DNA from: Candidatus Gallacutalibacter stercoravium
GTDB lineage: Bacteria; Bacillota; Clostridia; Oscillospirales; Acutalibacteraceae
Assembly: GCA_018716975.1 (NCBI GenBank)
Contig: DVJE01000013.1
Span: forward strand, 1 to 64,000
DNA: 64,000 bases
Direction: 5' to 3'
Part shown: positions 7,714 to 16,072 of the stretch, piece after piece
Layout of the letters: each line of letters begins with the position of its first letter
Numbering within the stretch: the first letter of the stretch is position 1
Program-made: the position numbers and the translations under genes
The notes under the pieces: generated by a model
What the model was told of the DNA's origin: nothing
The model's input: only the letters and a program-made list of their open reading frames with translations
Database searches by the model: none

Positions 7714-8342
7714 TTATTTTCCTCGGGATTTTTATCTTTTTTTGCCGGCTTGTCCAGCTGCTCCACCGTTTGCACAAAGGTAGAATAATCCATTAGGGCG
7801 TTCAGCACCCGCACGAGGGCGTTCACCGATAGATGCTCCGGCAGCGCGCACGCCTGCAAAAAAGCGGCCCGGCGGGCGGCGCTGTCTTCTCTGCCGGATA
7901 GCCCCGCCTCATATAAATCCAGCTTGGTGATGGGCCGCTTTTCCTGTGGAGCGGCCTCTTCTTCCTCGCAGCACACCCCGGCTTGCCGGATGGCGGCCAG
8001 CAGCACCTGCTGCGAAACCCCCTCCACCCCCAGCTTACCCTCTTTTGAGGGCTTTTCTTTGCGGCGCTCCTTGCCGAAGATATCGGGGATATAGGCGTGC
8101 TTTACCTGTTGCGGCGGCAAGATGCCGGAAAGATGGTTGCGAATCAAAAAGCCCGCCGCGTCGCTATCGGTTAAAATAAGCACCCCGCGGGTTTGCGCCA
8201 TACGGCGGATAAAGGCAACCTTTTCTTTATCCTTAAATATCCGAAAGCCCCCGGTTTCGATAATCAAGCCGTCAATAACCGAGGATAAACGGATTTTATC
8301 GTAGCGGCCTTCTACAATCACCACTTCTTTTAGCTTAATCAA
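7710..8342 (-). CDS. rnmV: Ribonuclease M5 (5S rRNA maturation)
   Basis: 210 aa. A TOPRIM domain opens the protein: the catalytic Glu lies in VIVEGRYDK, the Asp pair in LILTDSDAAG, and the family-typical KEGKLGVEG segment follows near residues 100-108. RNase M5 makes the final cuts on both sides of 5S rRNA precursor in Bacillota, acting on the RNA-L18 complex. The C-terminal third (GLSGREDSAARRAAFLQACA onwards) is the usual small helical domain, ending in a Lys-rich tail. The start overlaps the holA stop by 4 bases (ATGA-type), so the two are co-transcribed and translationally coupled. Confidence 0.93.
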   Translation of the reverse strand: MIKLKEVVIVEGRYDKIRLSSVIDGLIIETGGFRIFKDKEKVAFIRRMAQTRGVLILTDSDAAGFLIRNHLSGILPPQQVKHAYIPDIFGKERRKEKPSKEGKLGVEGVSQQVLLAAIRQAGVCCEEEEAAPQEKRPITKLDLYEAGLSGREDSAARRAAFLQACALPEHLSVNALVRVLNALMDYSTFVQTVEQLDKPAKKDKNPEENN

Positions 8343-9397
8343 GAGGCCGCGCCCCCTTCTGCAGCCAAAAGCAGCTGCGCAATCAATTTTTCTAACACCA
8401 CGCGGCGATCTCCTCTGGCGCTTTTTAGCTGAACATCTGCCTCAAGCAGCAATTCTAAACTTTTTTTAATGGCGGGCGTAGAAAGCCGGCGCCCGTCCCG
8501 TTGGGCGTTGCGCAAGCGAAACTCTTTATTTTTATAATCAAAGTCGCGGGATAGGGCAGAAAGGCTCTCGCCGCTTTCCTCCGCAACCCGCACCCGGTAT
8601 AGATCCACATAAGAAGAGGCCAGCACCGCCAGGATGGCCACCGGCTCTTCCTTTTGATACAGCAGCAAATCCAACCGGCGGTAGGCGCGGCCGTACTCCC
8701 GGGCCATAAGGGCCTTGGCTAACACAAACACCGTGGTTTCTAAGTTTTGCGTTACCACCGTGTCTACGTCCTCTTGGGTGATCTCCCTATCCTGGGCGTA
8801 GGCGCACAGCTTTTCCAGCTCGGCGCGCAGTGTCAGCAAATCATCCCCGCACAGCTGGATGACGCGCCCTGCCAAAATACGGCTGAGCGTGCAGCCCCGC
8901 TTGGCGGCCCAATCCACCAACTGCTTTTCCAAGGCGATGGCTCCCCGTTTACCCAGCTCCACCACTTGGCAGTGCTTTTGCGCCAGGGTGAGGAACTTGC
9001 GCCACTTTGCCGATCGCTTACCGTCTATCTCCAGCGTGGCCTGGCAAAAAAGCAACAGGCAGGTGTCGGGCAGATCGCTTAGCAGCTCCTCTAATTTGGC
9101 GTTTTGGGTAGCCGAAAGGCTCTCAACATCTAAATCGTTCACCCATACGCATTTGCGCTGGGCCATCAGCGGCAACGCCTCCACCGCCGCGGCAATGGCG
9201 TCAATATCCCCGCCGGCGCCGTCAAACTGCTGAAAGTTAAAGCCGTCGCGCTCCTTGCCCACCGCTTGGTCGGCCAAAAGCTCCGCATACCGGCGCACCA
9301 AGAACTTTTCTTCCCCATACAAAAAATAGCAGCACGCCAAATTTTTAGCCTTTATTTGCTTTTTTAGCTCGTCTTCTTTTACAAGCGGCATAGTCAA
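8339..9397 (-). CDS. holA: DNA polymerase III delta subunit (clamp loader)
   Basis: 352 aa, normal length for delta. The AAA+-like N-terminus has the characteristic YFLYGEEKFLVRR; the middle carries a conserved lid-like helix bundle, and the C-terminal collar domain ends in KSARGDRRVVLEKLIAQLLL. Delta opens the beta sliding clamp within the tau3-delta-delta' loader. The start may be the second Met of MTM; the region upstream has CTTTCTTCC, reading as GGAAGAAAG on the minus strand. It is followed directly by rnmV and preceded after 54 bases by comEC, an arrangement seen in other clostridia. Confidence 0.92.
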   Translation of the reverse strand: MTMPLVKEDELKKQIKAKNLACCYFLYGEEKFLVRRYAELLADQAVGKERDGFNFQQFDGAGGDIDAIAAAVEALPLMAQRKCVWVNDLDVESLSATQNAKLEELLSDLPDTCLLLFCQATLEIDGKRSAKWRKFLTLAQKHCQVVELGKRGAIALEKQLVDWAAKRGCTLSRILAGRVIQLCGDDLLTLRAELEKLCAYAQDREITQEDVDTVVTQNLETTVFVLAKALMAREYGRAYRRLDLLLYQKEEPVAILAVLASSYVDLYRVRVAEESGESLSALSRDFDYKNKEFRLRNAQRDGRRLSTPAIKKSLELLLEADVQLKSARGDRRVVLEKLIAQLLLAAEGGAAS

Positions 9398-9451
9398 CCT
9401 CTTTCTTCCCTGCTACACAAGCTGCACAATTTGTGAAACCTTATTTTTGCC

Positions 9452-11698
9452 TTACCACTCCCGCAGCACAGAAACCGTTCTATCGCCATAAAGGCGCACC
9501 ACAACGCTCCCTTGCCCGCCGGTGCCCAGCATGTTCCCCCAACCGGACGGAACCGGCTGCGCCCAGCACCGCTGCAAGCTATCCTCTGATAAAGAGAAGA
9601 TGGTGTAGGCCGCCTGCACATCGGGATCCCCTTGGCCGCCGGTTATGTAAAAATCCACCTGACCGGCGGCGTTTTCGCCTGCCTCGCCCGAGGGCGTTAT
9701 CAAAAAGGTTACGCCGCGCCCCGATAGCAAAAGGCTGTTTTCTTCCCGGCCGCCCGCACAAGAAATTTGCAGTTCACCCCACAAAGAAACCTCCAACGCG
9801 CCGGAAAAGGAGCGGTTTATCCCACCGTTTGCCTGCACCGCCAGCCGGGTGGGTTCATCCAGCGTTTCGCTGCCCGGCAGCAAAACAACCGCGGGCCGGT
9901 AGCCGGCGATCACATCGGTTATTCCGCTGGAAGCCTCCGGCGTCCAATCGGGAATCAGCAGATAATCCAGCTGGCGAATGTTTCTTCGGCTTAAATAACT
10001 ATCTATTTGACCCGCCGGCAAATAGCTCCCGCCGCAGCTGAGCACCGCCGCCCGGCCGCCGTTTGTTACCACCACGGCGCAACCGTCGCCGGAATCCAAC
10101 ACAGCCACCGAAAGCTCGTTGCGGTTTGCCACCTGGTAAGAAAAAATCCCCACCAACAATAAAATGCACGACAGCAACCCCGTTAACCGCAGCAGACGTT
10201 TGCAGTTGCGGCTTAGCAGACAAATTGCCAGCAACACCCCGGTGCCCGCCAGCCAAAGCAACACAAAGCCCTGCCCCGCTGAGAGGGAAACATAGGGAAT
10301 GCGCGCCAGCCCGGCGCTGCACGCTATTTGATAATTGGCCAACAAGCCGCCCACAATCGCCAACGGGTACGCCACAAAGGACAAAAAGCCCGTTAGCCAG
10401 CATAGGCCCGCCACGGCAACCACCAGCAAGAACACCGTGCAGGGGAATACCAACAGCAAATTGGCCAGCGGCGATATCAGCGAAATTTCGCCAAAAACCG
10501 CCAACAACACCGGCAAAGTGGTTAAGGTGGCCGAAACCGTTGCCGAAAGCGCGCCGCACACGCCAGAAACCAGCCTTTGCGCCCAGCCGGCCTTGGCCGC
10601 CAGCTTTTGTTTGAGCCAGGCGTCGATTGGCCCTGCAAAAAGGATCATCCCTAAGGTGGCGCAAAAAGACAGCAACAAACCGATATCCCCGCCGGCCATG
10701 GGGTTTAGGGCAATTAAAATCAGCACAGCGGCGCCCAGGGAAGTGAGCGTATCCGGCTGGCGCCCCAGCAAAAGCCCCAAAAGATACAGCAGCATCATAA
10801 TGCCGGCCCGCGATACGGAGGGCACAAACCCCGTTACCGCCATAAAGCCAAACACGCCCGCCGCTGCAAAAATAACCCGCAACACTTTGGGCAGGCGCAG
10901 CGCCCGGCCCAAAACCAGCAACAACTGGCCGATGACCGCCATATGCATGCCGGAAACCGCCAACAGGTGCGAAACGCCGATATCGCGAAAATCGGTGTTC
11001 ACACGATCGGGAACATATTGCTTGCTGCCCAGCAGCACCCCGCAGGCCAACCCGGCCTGCTCCTCTGGCAACAGTTCAAACAGCGCCTGGGTCATGGCTT
11101 GCCGCGCGCGCAGGGCATAATAATACAGCGGGCGTTCCCCCGTTTTTTGCACCCCCACCCCTTCATACTCGTGCAAAAAGGCGTAAACATACAGCCCCTG
11201 CGCCTGCGCATAGCTGCGGGAGGAGAAACCCTGGCCGTCCTGCGGCAAATAGAAGGTAACCGTCGCGTCGATCTTATCGTAAATATCCGCGCCCAAGGCG
11301 TGGGAGGAGGACACCCGCAGCTTAAAATTCTGCGGCGCCCCCTCCAGGTCAACGCGCCGTACCTCCAACTCATAATAATATTTGCCATAGGATTCATAGG
11401 GCAGCTCGCACACCACGCCCTCTATCTCGGCGCTTTGGCCATCCAGGGCCTGCACCGGCCGCACGCGCAGCTGCACGCACAAAACATAAGAAGAGAAAAA
11501 CACCACGGCGGCAACACAGGCCACCAGCACCGCCTTATACCGGCGAAAACGCGGGCAGAAAATGCCCACCGCTAAAAATACCAAAGAAAGCACAGCAATC
11601 CCGGCCGCGGCCCAAAATGCCATGCTTTCTCCAAAAAACGCAGCAAACACCAAGGCCAACAAGCCAGTAAATCCAATTACAGCCAACGGCCGCCGCAT
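9452..11698 (-). CDS. comEC: ComEC/Rec2 DNA-uptake channel with a degenerate metallo-beta-lactamase domain
   Basis: 748 aa. Four to five N-terminal membrane helices and an OB-fold-like DUF4131 domain (about 30-185) precede the Competence domain (about 210-500) with the hallmark HLLAVSGMHMAVI (244-256). ComEC forms the inner-membrane pore for single-stranded DNA in transformation. The C-terminal region (about 520-748) keeps the position of a metallo-beta-lactamase-like nuclease domain but not its metal ligands: where HxHxDH is expected it has LIPDWTPEASSG (581-592), and the LDVGQGD-type loop is LDSGDGC. So the channel looks intact while the nuclease looks dead. comEA is not in the window. Confidence 0.93.
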   Translation of the reverse strand: MRRPLAVIGFTGLLALVFAAFFGESMAFWAAAGIAVLSLVFLAVGIFCPRFRRYKAVLVACVAAVVFFSSYVLCVQLRVRPVQALDGQSAEIEGVVCELPYESYGKYYYELEVRRVDLEGAPQNFKLRVSSSHALGADIYDKIDATVTFYLPQDGQGFSSRSYAQAQGLYVYAFLHEYEGVGVQKTGERPLYYYALRARQAMTQALFELLPEEQAGLACGVLLGSKQYVPDRVNTDFRDIGVSHLLAVSGMHMAVIGQLLLVLGRALRLPKVLRVIFAAAGVFGFMAVTGFVPSVSRAGIMMLLYLLGLLLGRQPDTLTSLGAAVLILIALNPMAGGDIGLLLSFCATLGMILFAGPIDAWLKQKLAAKAGWAQRLVSGVCGALSATVSATLTTLPVLLAVFGEISLISPLANLLLVFPCTVFLLVVAVAGLCWLTGFLSFVAYPLAIVGGLLANYQIACSAGLARIPYVSLSAGQGFVLLWLAGTGVLLAICLLSRNCKRLLRLTGLLSCILLLVGIFSYQVANRNELSVAVLDSGDGCAVVVTNGGRAAVLSCGGSYLPAGQIDSYLSRRNIRQLDYLLIPDWTPEASSGITDVIAGYRPAVVLLPGSETLDEPTRLAVQANGGINRSFSGALEVSLWGELQISCAGGREENSLLLSGRGVTFLITPSGEAGENAAGQVDFYITGGQGDPDVQAAYTIFSLSEDSLQRCWAQPVPSGWGNMLGTGGQGSVVVRLYGDRTVSVLREW

Positions 11699-12046
11699 AG
11701 GATCCCCTCCTGCTTATCCATTCCTTTTGGTAAACTGCTGCAAATTATCAGCATCTCACCCATCCCCTCAAAGGGGGCGCAAAAGCAAACAGGGTGTGTT
11801 CCCCTCCTGGGAAACGCCCCGCACTTTTGCCAGGCGGGTGAAACAAAGTTGTAAGGGCGGATTTTTGCGCGCAAAAATGGTTTTCTCTGTTGGCAAAACC
11901 CGCCCTCTACGCACAACCAAGGCAACGCCGGTGAAGGGCGCGCTTGTTTTTTAAGAAAAGTAGGCCACCCCCATTGCAGATAAGGGAGCCCAATAAAGCG
12001 TATGGGCAATCACCGTCTTTTGCGCGCCCAACGCAAGGCGCGCGCA
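11699..12046. other. Intergenic region, no gene seen
   Basis: No start with a ribosome binding site on either strand. The only clear structure is GCGCGCC/GGCGCGC near 12026-12048, a strong hairpin just past the phosphoribosyltransferase stop but without a U tract on either strand. Confidence 0.5.
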
Positions 12047-12589
12047 TTACCCCTTAAAAAACAACGGCAAGGGCTCAAGGTAAATAATATCGTCGCGCTT
12101 GGCGGAATCCCCCTCCGCCAGCACGCAGGCGCGGCCCACGATGTTGCCGCCCGCTTTATTAACCAAAGCTTCAATCGCGGTTAACGACTCGCCGGTGCTG
12201 ATAACGTCATCCACAATCAACACCCGTTTGCCCTGCAAAAAGCGGTATTCGTTTTCTGCCAAATACAGCTTTTGCAAATGCGCGGTGGTGATGGATTTTA
12301 CCTCTACCTCAATGGGATTGCGCATATAAAGCTTAACCCCTTTGCGCGCCACCACATATTGGCGGCAACCCTGCCTGGCCATTTCGTAGCACAGGGGGAT
12401 GCCCTTGGCCTCGGCGGTTATCAACACATCGTGCTCGGGGCACTTTTTCAGCAATTCCGCCGCCGCGCGCTCGGTAAGCTCCACATCGCCAAACATGATG
12501 AAGGCGGCGATATCCAGCTTATCGTCCACCGGGCAAACCGGCAGCTCCCGGTTACAACCGGCAATCGTCATCTTATAAACCTTTTCCAT
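12047..12589 (-). CDS. Type I phosphoribosyltransferase (adenine PRT-like)
   Basis: 180 aa from the Met at 12589, which has AAGAGG (12598-12603) 8 bases upstream; upstream in-frame codons lack such a site. The PRPP-binding loop VLIVDDVISTGES is clear, and VLITAEAKGIPL with VVARK corresponds to the base-recognition and flexible-loop regions of adenine/xanthine PRTs. Such enzymes salvage free purine bases to nucleotides in the cytosol. The YxLEYG-like segment of true Apt is not well kept (KLYLAENEYRF), so the exact base is uncertain. It follows the HIT gene by 76 bases on the same strand and is probably co-transcribed. Confidence 0.85.
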   Translation of the reverse strand: MEKVYKMTIAGCNRELPVCPVDDKLDIAAFIMFGDVELTERAAAELLKKCPEHDVLITAEAKGIPLCYEMARQGCRQYVVARKGVKLYMRNPIEVEVKSITTAHLQKLYLAENEYRFLQGKRVLIVDDVISTGESLTAIEALVNKAGGNIVGRACVLAEGDSAKRDDIIYLEPLPLFFKG

Positions 12590-12665
12590 TTTTTTTGCCT
12601 CTTTTCTCAACATTCTGTCAGCGCACTGCCGGCGCTGAGGCGATGACGGTGTTCGCAAAGAAAAC

Positions 12666-13007
12666 TCAGCCGGGAGGCCACTTCATGGAACGCCCGCCCA
12701 GCAAATGAAAGTGCAGGTGTTTCACCGTTTGGCCGCCGTCTTCCCCACAATTGTTTACAATGCGGTAGCCGTTTTTCAGCCCCAGCTCCTTTGCCAAACG
12801 CGCGGCCACCAAAAAGATATGGCTCACCACGCCGCTGTTTTCTTCGGTCAATTCGTCGGCAGAAGCGATGTGCTCCTTCGGGATGATCAGCACATGCACC
12901 GGCGCTTGGGGATCCAAATCGTAAAAAGCCAGCACCTTGTCATCCTCATACACCTTTTTGCTGGGAATTTCACCAGCGGAAATTTTACAAAAGACGCAAT
13001 CCGCCAT
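12666..13007 (-). CDS. HIT-family nucleotide hydrolase (Hint-like)
   Basis: 113 aa with the zinc-site-like CVFCKI at the N-terminus and the histidine triad HLHFHLLGG (HxHxHxx) near residue 97. Hint proteins hydrolyse AMP-lysine-type phosphoramidates and adenylylated intermediates; the physiological substrate in bacteria is not settled. The start is the second ATG (MADCVF), 7 bases after GAGGTG; the ATG two codons earlier is too close to that site. It is a single domain of normal length, lying between alaS and the phosphoribosyltransferase gene. Confidence 0.92.
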   Translation of the reverse strand: MADCVFCKISAGEIPSKKVYEDDKVLAFYDLDPQAPVHVLIIPKEHIASADELTEENSGVVSHIFLVAARLAKELGLKNGYRIVNNCGEDGGQTVKHLHFHLLGGRSMKWPPG

Positions 13008-13065
13008 CTTCATTCACCTCTTTCATATCTTTCTATCGATTCATAGCACAGCTTTTTCTATCCGG

Positions 13066-15705
13066 CTATTTTTCTGCAATAAGAGAAGATACAATCTCTT
13101 CAACAGCCGCCAGGGCTTCGTCTATTTTGGTAACATCCTTGGCGCCGGCCATAGCGCTATCCGGGCGGCCGCCGCCGTTGCCCCCTGCTATTTGCGCCAC
13201 GGCTTTTACAATTTTGCCCGCATGGGCGCCCTTTTGCTGGGCGTCTTTGCCCGCCACGGCCGCAAAGGAGGCTTTATCGCCGTTCACGCCCGCCAACACG
13301 GCTACGCAATCCGGCGCGAAATCCCGCACCTTATCGCACATGCCCCGCAGAGCGTCGGGCCCTGTGCCGGAAAAAGAGGCCGAAATAATGCGCACCCCCT
13401 TTACCACCTTGGCGCCGCTGAAGAGGCCCTCCACCTGCATAGAGGCCAACTTGGCGTTTAACTGCTCCAACCGGTGATCCTTCTCTTTCAGCTCGCCGGC
13501 CAGCTGCATGCAGCGCTTGGGCAAATCCGAAGGCTGGTTCAGCTTTAGCGCGGCGGCCGACTGCGCCACGGTGTTGAGCGTGTTTTGCAGCATGCCCAGC
13601 ACGCCCATGCCGGTAACCGCTTCAATGCGGCGCACGCCTGCGGCCACAGAGGTTTCGGCAACAATTTTAAACAAGCCCAGCCGGGATGTATTGTTCATAT
13701 GGGTGCCGCCGCAAAACTCGCGAGAAAAGCCGTCTTCTAAGCTTACCACCCGCACAACATCCCCGTATTTTTCGCCAAACAGGGCCATAGCGCCCAGCTT
13801 TTTGGCCTCTTCAATGGGCATTTCGCGGCTTTCTACCGGCACAGCCATCATAATTTCGGCGTTCACCATGCCTTCTACCTTGGCAATTTCTTCGGGGGTT
13901 AAGGCCGCAAAATGGGTAAAGTCAAAGCGCACATGCTCTTCGTTCACCAGCTGGCCCGCCTGTTCCACATGGGTGCCCAACACCGCGCGCAAAGCCGCCT
14001 GCAGCAAGTGGGCCGCCGTATGGTTGCGCATGATGGAACGCCGGCGGATGGAATCCACCCGCACGTGCAGCTCGTCGCCCACATTGATCCGGCCGGCCGT
14101 TACCACCGCGTCGTGTAAATACACACCGGCCTGGTTTTTGGTGGTGTCGCGCACATCCGCCATTGCGCCGGCGGCCTCTAACATGCCTCTGTCGCCCACC
14201 TGGCCGCCGCTTTCGGCATAAAGGGTGGTGGCGTTTAGCACAATTACCGCCTCGTCGCCTGCGCCGGCGGACTCCACGCGCTCGCCGTCCTTTACGATGG
14301 CCAACACTTGGGCGTCGGTTTCAAAAGCGTCGTAACCGCGAAACACGGTGGCGGGCACCTCTTCCAGCAGGTTGCTTTCGCCTTCCCAGGCGTCGGCGCC
14401 GGCATTCTTGCGGGCTTCGCGCGCGCGCTCCCGCTGCTCCAGCATCAGGGCCTTAAAGCGATCCTCGTCCACTTTCATGCCCCGTTCCGCCAAGATCTCT
14501 TTGGTCAAATCCAGCGGGAAGCCGAAGGTATCGTTTAGCTTAAAGGCGTCTTCGCCCGAAAACACGGTGCTGTCGGCACGATCGATGATTTCACTGAGCA
14601 TTTGCAAGCCTTTATCGATGGTTTTTGCAAAGCTTTCTTCCTCAATATGGATAACCTTAAGGATAACCTCCCGCTTTTCAGCCAGCTCGGGGTATGCGTT
14701 CTGGTTTTCTTGAATGACCGTTTGCGCTACCTCGCTGAGAAAGGTGCGGTTAATGCCAAGCAGCTTGCCGTGCCGGGCAGCGCGGCGCAGCAGGCGGCGC
14801 AACACATAGCCCCGCCCTTCGTTAGAGGGCATAACCCCGTCGCCTATCATAAAGGTGACGCTGCGGATGTGATCGGTGATAACCCGCAAAGAGATGTCTT
14901 TTTTGGCGTCCTCCCCATAGGTTACATTGGCCACGCGGCACACATGCTGCATAATGTTTTGCACCGTATCCACCAAAAACAGGTTGTCTACCCCCTGCAT
15001 CACGCAGGCCAAACGCTCCAACCCCATGCCGGTATCGATATTGGGGTGCTCCATGGGCGGATAGTTGCCCTGGCCGTCGCTGTCAAACTGCGAAAACACC
15101 ACGTTCCAAAATTCTACATAGCGGTCGCACTCGCAGCCGGGCTTGCAATCGGGCGAGCCGCAGCCGTGCTGCTCGCCGCGGTCAAAGTAGATTTCGGAGC
15201 AGGGGCCGCAGGGGCCGGAACCGTGCTCCCAAAAGTTATCTTCCTTGCCCAGACGCACAATGCGCTCTTCGGGAAAACCAATTTCTTTATTCCAAATTTC
15301 AAAAGCCTCGTCGTCATCCTGATAAATGGTGACCCACAGCTTATCCTCCGGCATTTCTAGCACGCGGGTGCAAAACTCCCACGCCCAAGAGATGGCCTCT
15401 TTTTTGAAATAATCGCCGAACGAAAAGTTGCCCAGCATTTCAAAATAGGTGCCGTGCCGGTCGGTAACGCCAACATTTTCAATATCGCCCGTGCGGATGC
15501 ACTTTTGGCAGGTGGTCACCCTTTTGCGCGGCGGCGTTACCTCGCCGGTAAAGTATTTTTTCATGGGCGCCATGCCGGAGTTTATCAGCAGCAGGCTGTT
15601 GTCATCCTTTGGGATAAGCGGAAAGCTGGGCAAACGCAAATGCCCCTTGGATTCAAAAAAGGATAAGTATTTTTCTCTTAATTCGTTTAACCCGGTCCAT
15701 TTCAT
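13066..15705 (-). CDS. alaS: Alanyl-tRNA synthetase
   Basis: 879 aa, full length. The class II catalytic domain begins MKWTGLNELREKYLSFF and contains the RHGTYFEMLGNFSFGDYF motif; the editing domain has HTAAHLLQAAL and the zinc ligands in CGGTHMN; the C-terminal C-Ala domain closes with GGNGGGRPDSAMAGAKD. It charges tRNA-Ala and edits Ser/Gly mischarging. A GTG three codons earlier is in frame, but AGGA at about 10 bases favours the ATG at 15705. Transcription starts at a consensus promoter 260 bases upstream and passes through a T-box leader, so expression should respond to uncharged tRNA-Ala. Confidence 0.97.
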   Translation of the reverse strand: MKWTGLNELREKYLSFFESKGHLRLPSFPLIPKDDNSLLLINSGMAPMKKYFTGEVTPPRKRVTTCQKCIRTGDIENVGVTDRHGTYFEMLGNFSFGDYFKKEAISWAWEFCTRVLEMPEDKLWVTIYQDDDEAFEIWNKEIGFPEERIVRLGKEDNFWEHGSGPCGPCSEIYFDRGEQHGCGSPDCKPGCECDRYVEFWNVVFSQFDSDGQGNYPPMEHPNIDTGMGLERLACVMQGVDNLFLVDTVQNIMQHVCRVANVTYGEDAKKDISLRVITDHIRSVTFMIGDGVMPSNEGRGYVLRRLLRRAARHGKLLGINRTFLSEVAQTVIQENQNAYPELAEKREVILKVIHIEEESFAKTIDKGLQMLSEIIDRADSTVFSGEDAFKLNDTFGFPLDLTKEILAERGMKVDEDRFKALMLEQRERAREARKNAGADAWEGESNLLEEVPATVFRGYDAFETDAQVLAIVKDGERVESAGAGDEAVIVLNATTLYAESGGQVGDRGMLEAAGAMADVRDTTKNQAGVYLHDAVVTAGRINVGDELHVRVDSIRRRSIMRNHTAAHLLQAALRAVLGTHVEQAGQLVNEEHVRFDFTHFAALTPEEIAKVEGMVNAEIMMAVPVESREMPIEEAKKLGAMALFGEKYGDVVRVVSLEDGFSREFCGGTHMNNTSRLGLFKIVAETSVAAGVRRIEAVTGMGVLGMLQNTLNTVAQSAAALKLNQPSDLPKRCMQLAGELKEKDHRLEQLNAKLASMQVEGLFSGAKVVKGVRIISASFSGTGPDALRGMCDKVRDFAPDCVAVLAGVNGDKASFAAVAGKDAQQKGAHAGKIVKAVAQIAGGNGGGRPDSAMAGAKDVTKIDEALAAVEEIVSSLIAEK

Positions 15706-15729
15706 CAAAATCACATCCTACACTCTTAC

Positions 15730-15960
15730 AAAAAAATAGGACTCCCCCGCCGACCATGGGACGGAGAAATCCGTGGTACCACCCAAATTGCGCAGCCAGC
15801 CGCCGCGCCGCTCTCATCCTTTAACGCAGGAAAACGCCGCAGCTCACCGCTGCGGGGCTCCGGGACGGCACAAGCCTTTGCCGCCGCAGGCCCTTGCACC
15901 ACACAGGCCCTCTCTGCAAGCGGGGCGCAAAGCCCTTCTTCCCTTCAACGCCGTTTCACA
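15730..15960 (-). promoter_or_regulatory. T-box riboswitch leader of alaS
   Basis: The minus strand carries the T-box antiterminator core TGGGTGGTACCACGG (15771-15785), followed by GGA...CTCC / GGAG-TCC terminator arms and a run of seven U at about 15730-15737. The preceding roughly 170 bases are GC-rich and can fold into Stem I-type hairpins. Position in front of alaS implies an alanine (GCN) specifier, which I did not locate with certainty. Confidence 0.88.
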
Positions 15961-15965
15961 GTTTC

Positions 15966-15994
15966 ATTATATCCCCCTTTTTTCCGCTTGTCAA
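15966..15994 (-). promoter_or_regulatory. Consensus sigma-A promoter of the T-box/alaS transcript
   Basis: On the minus strand TTGACA (15989-15994), 17-base spacer, TATAAT (15966-15971): a perfect match at both hexamers. Confidence 0.92.
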
Positions 15995-16072
15995 TTGGTT
16001 GTGCCCCATTGCCGCAAATCATCCGGGCGGCCGGCAACGGTTAAACGGCTATACAGCTAAACGGTTAGACGG

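Noticed and set aside
9433-11575. Several long plus-strand frames opposite comEC
   Set aside because: They are Arg/Pro/Ala-rich antisense shadows of a GC-rich gene, without start signals.
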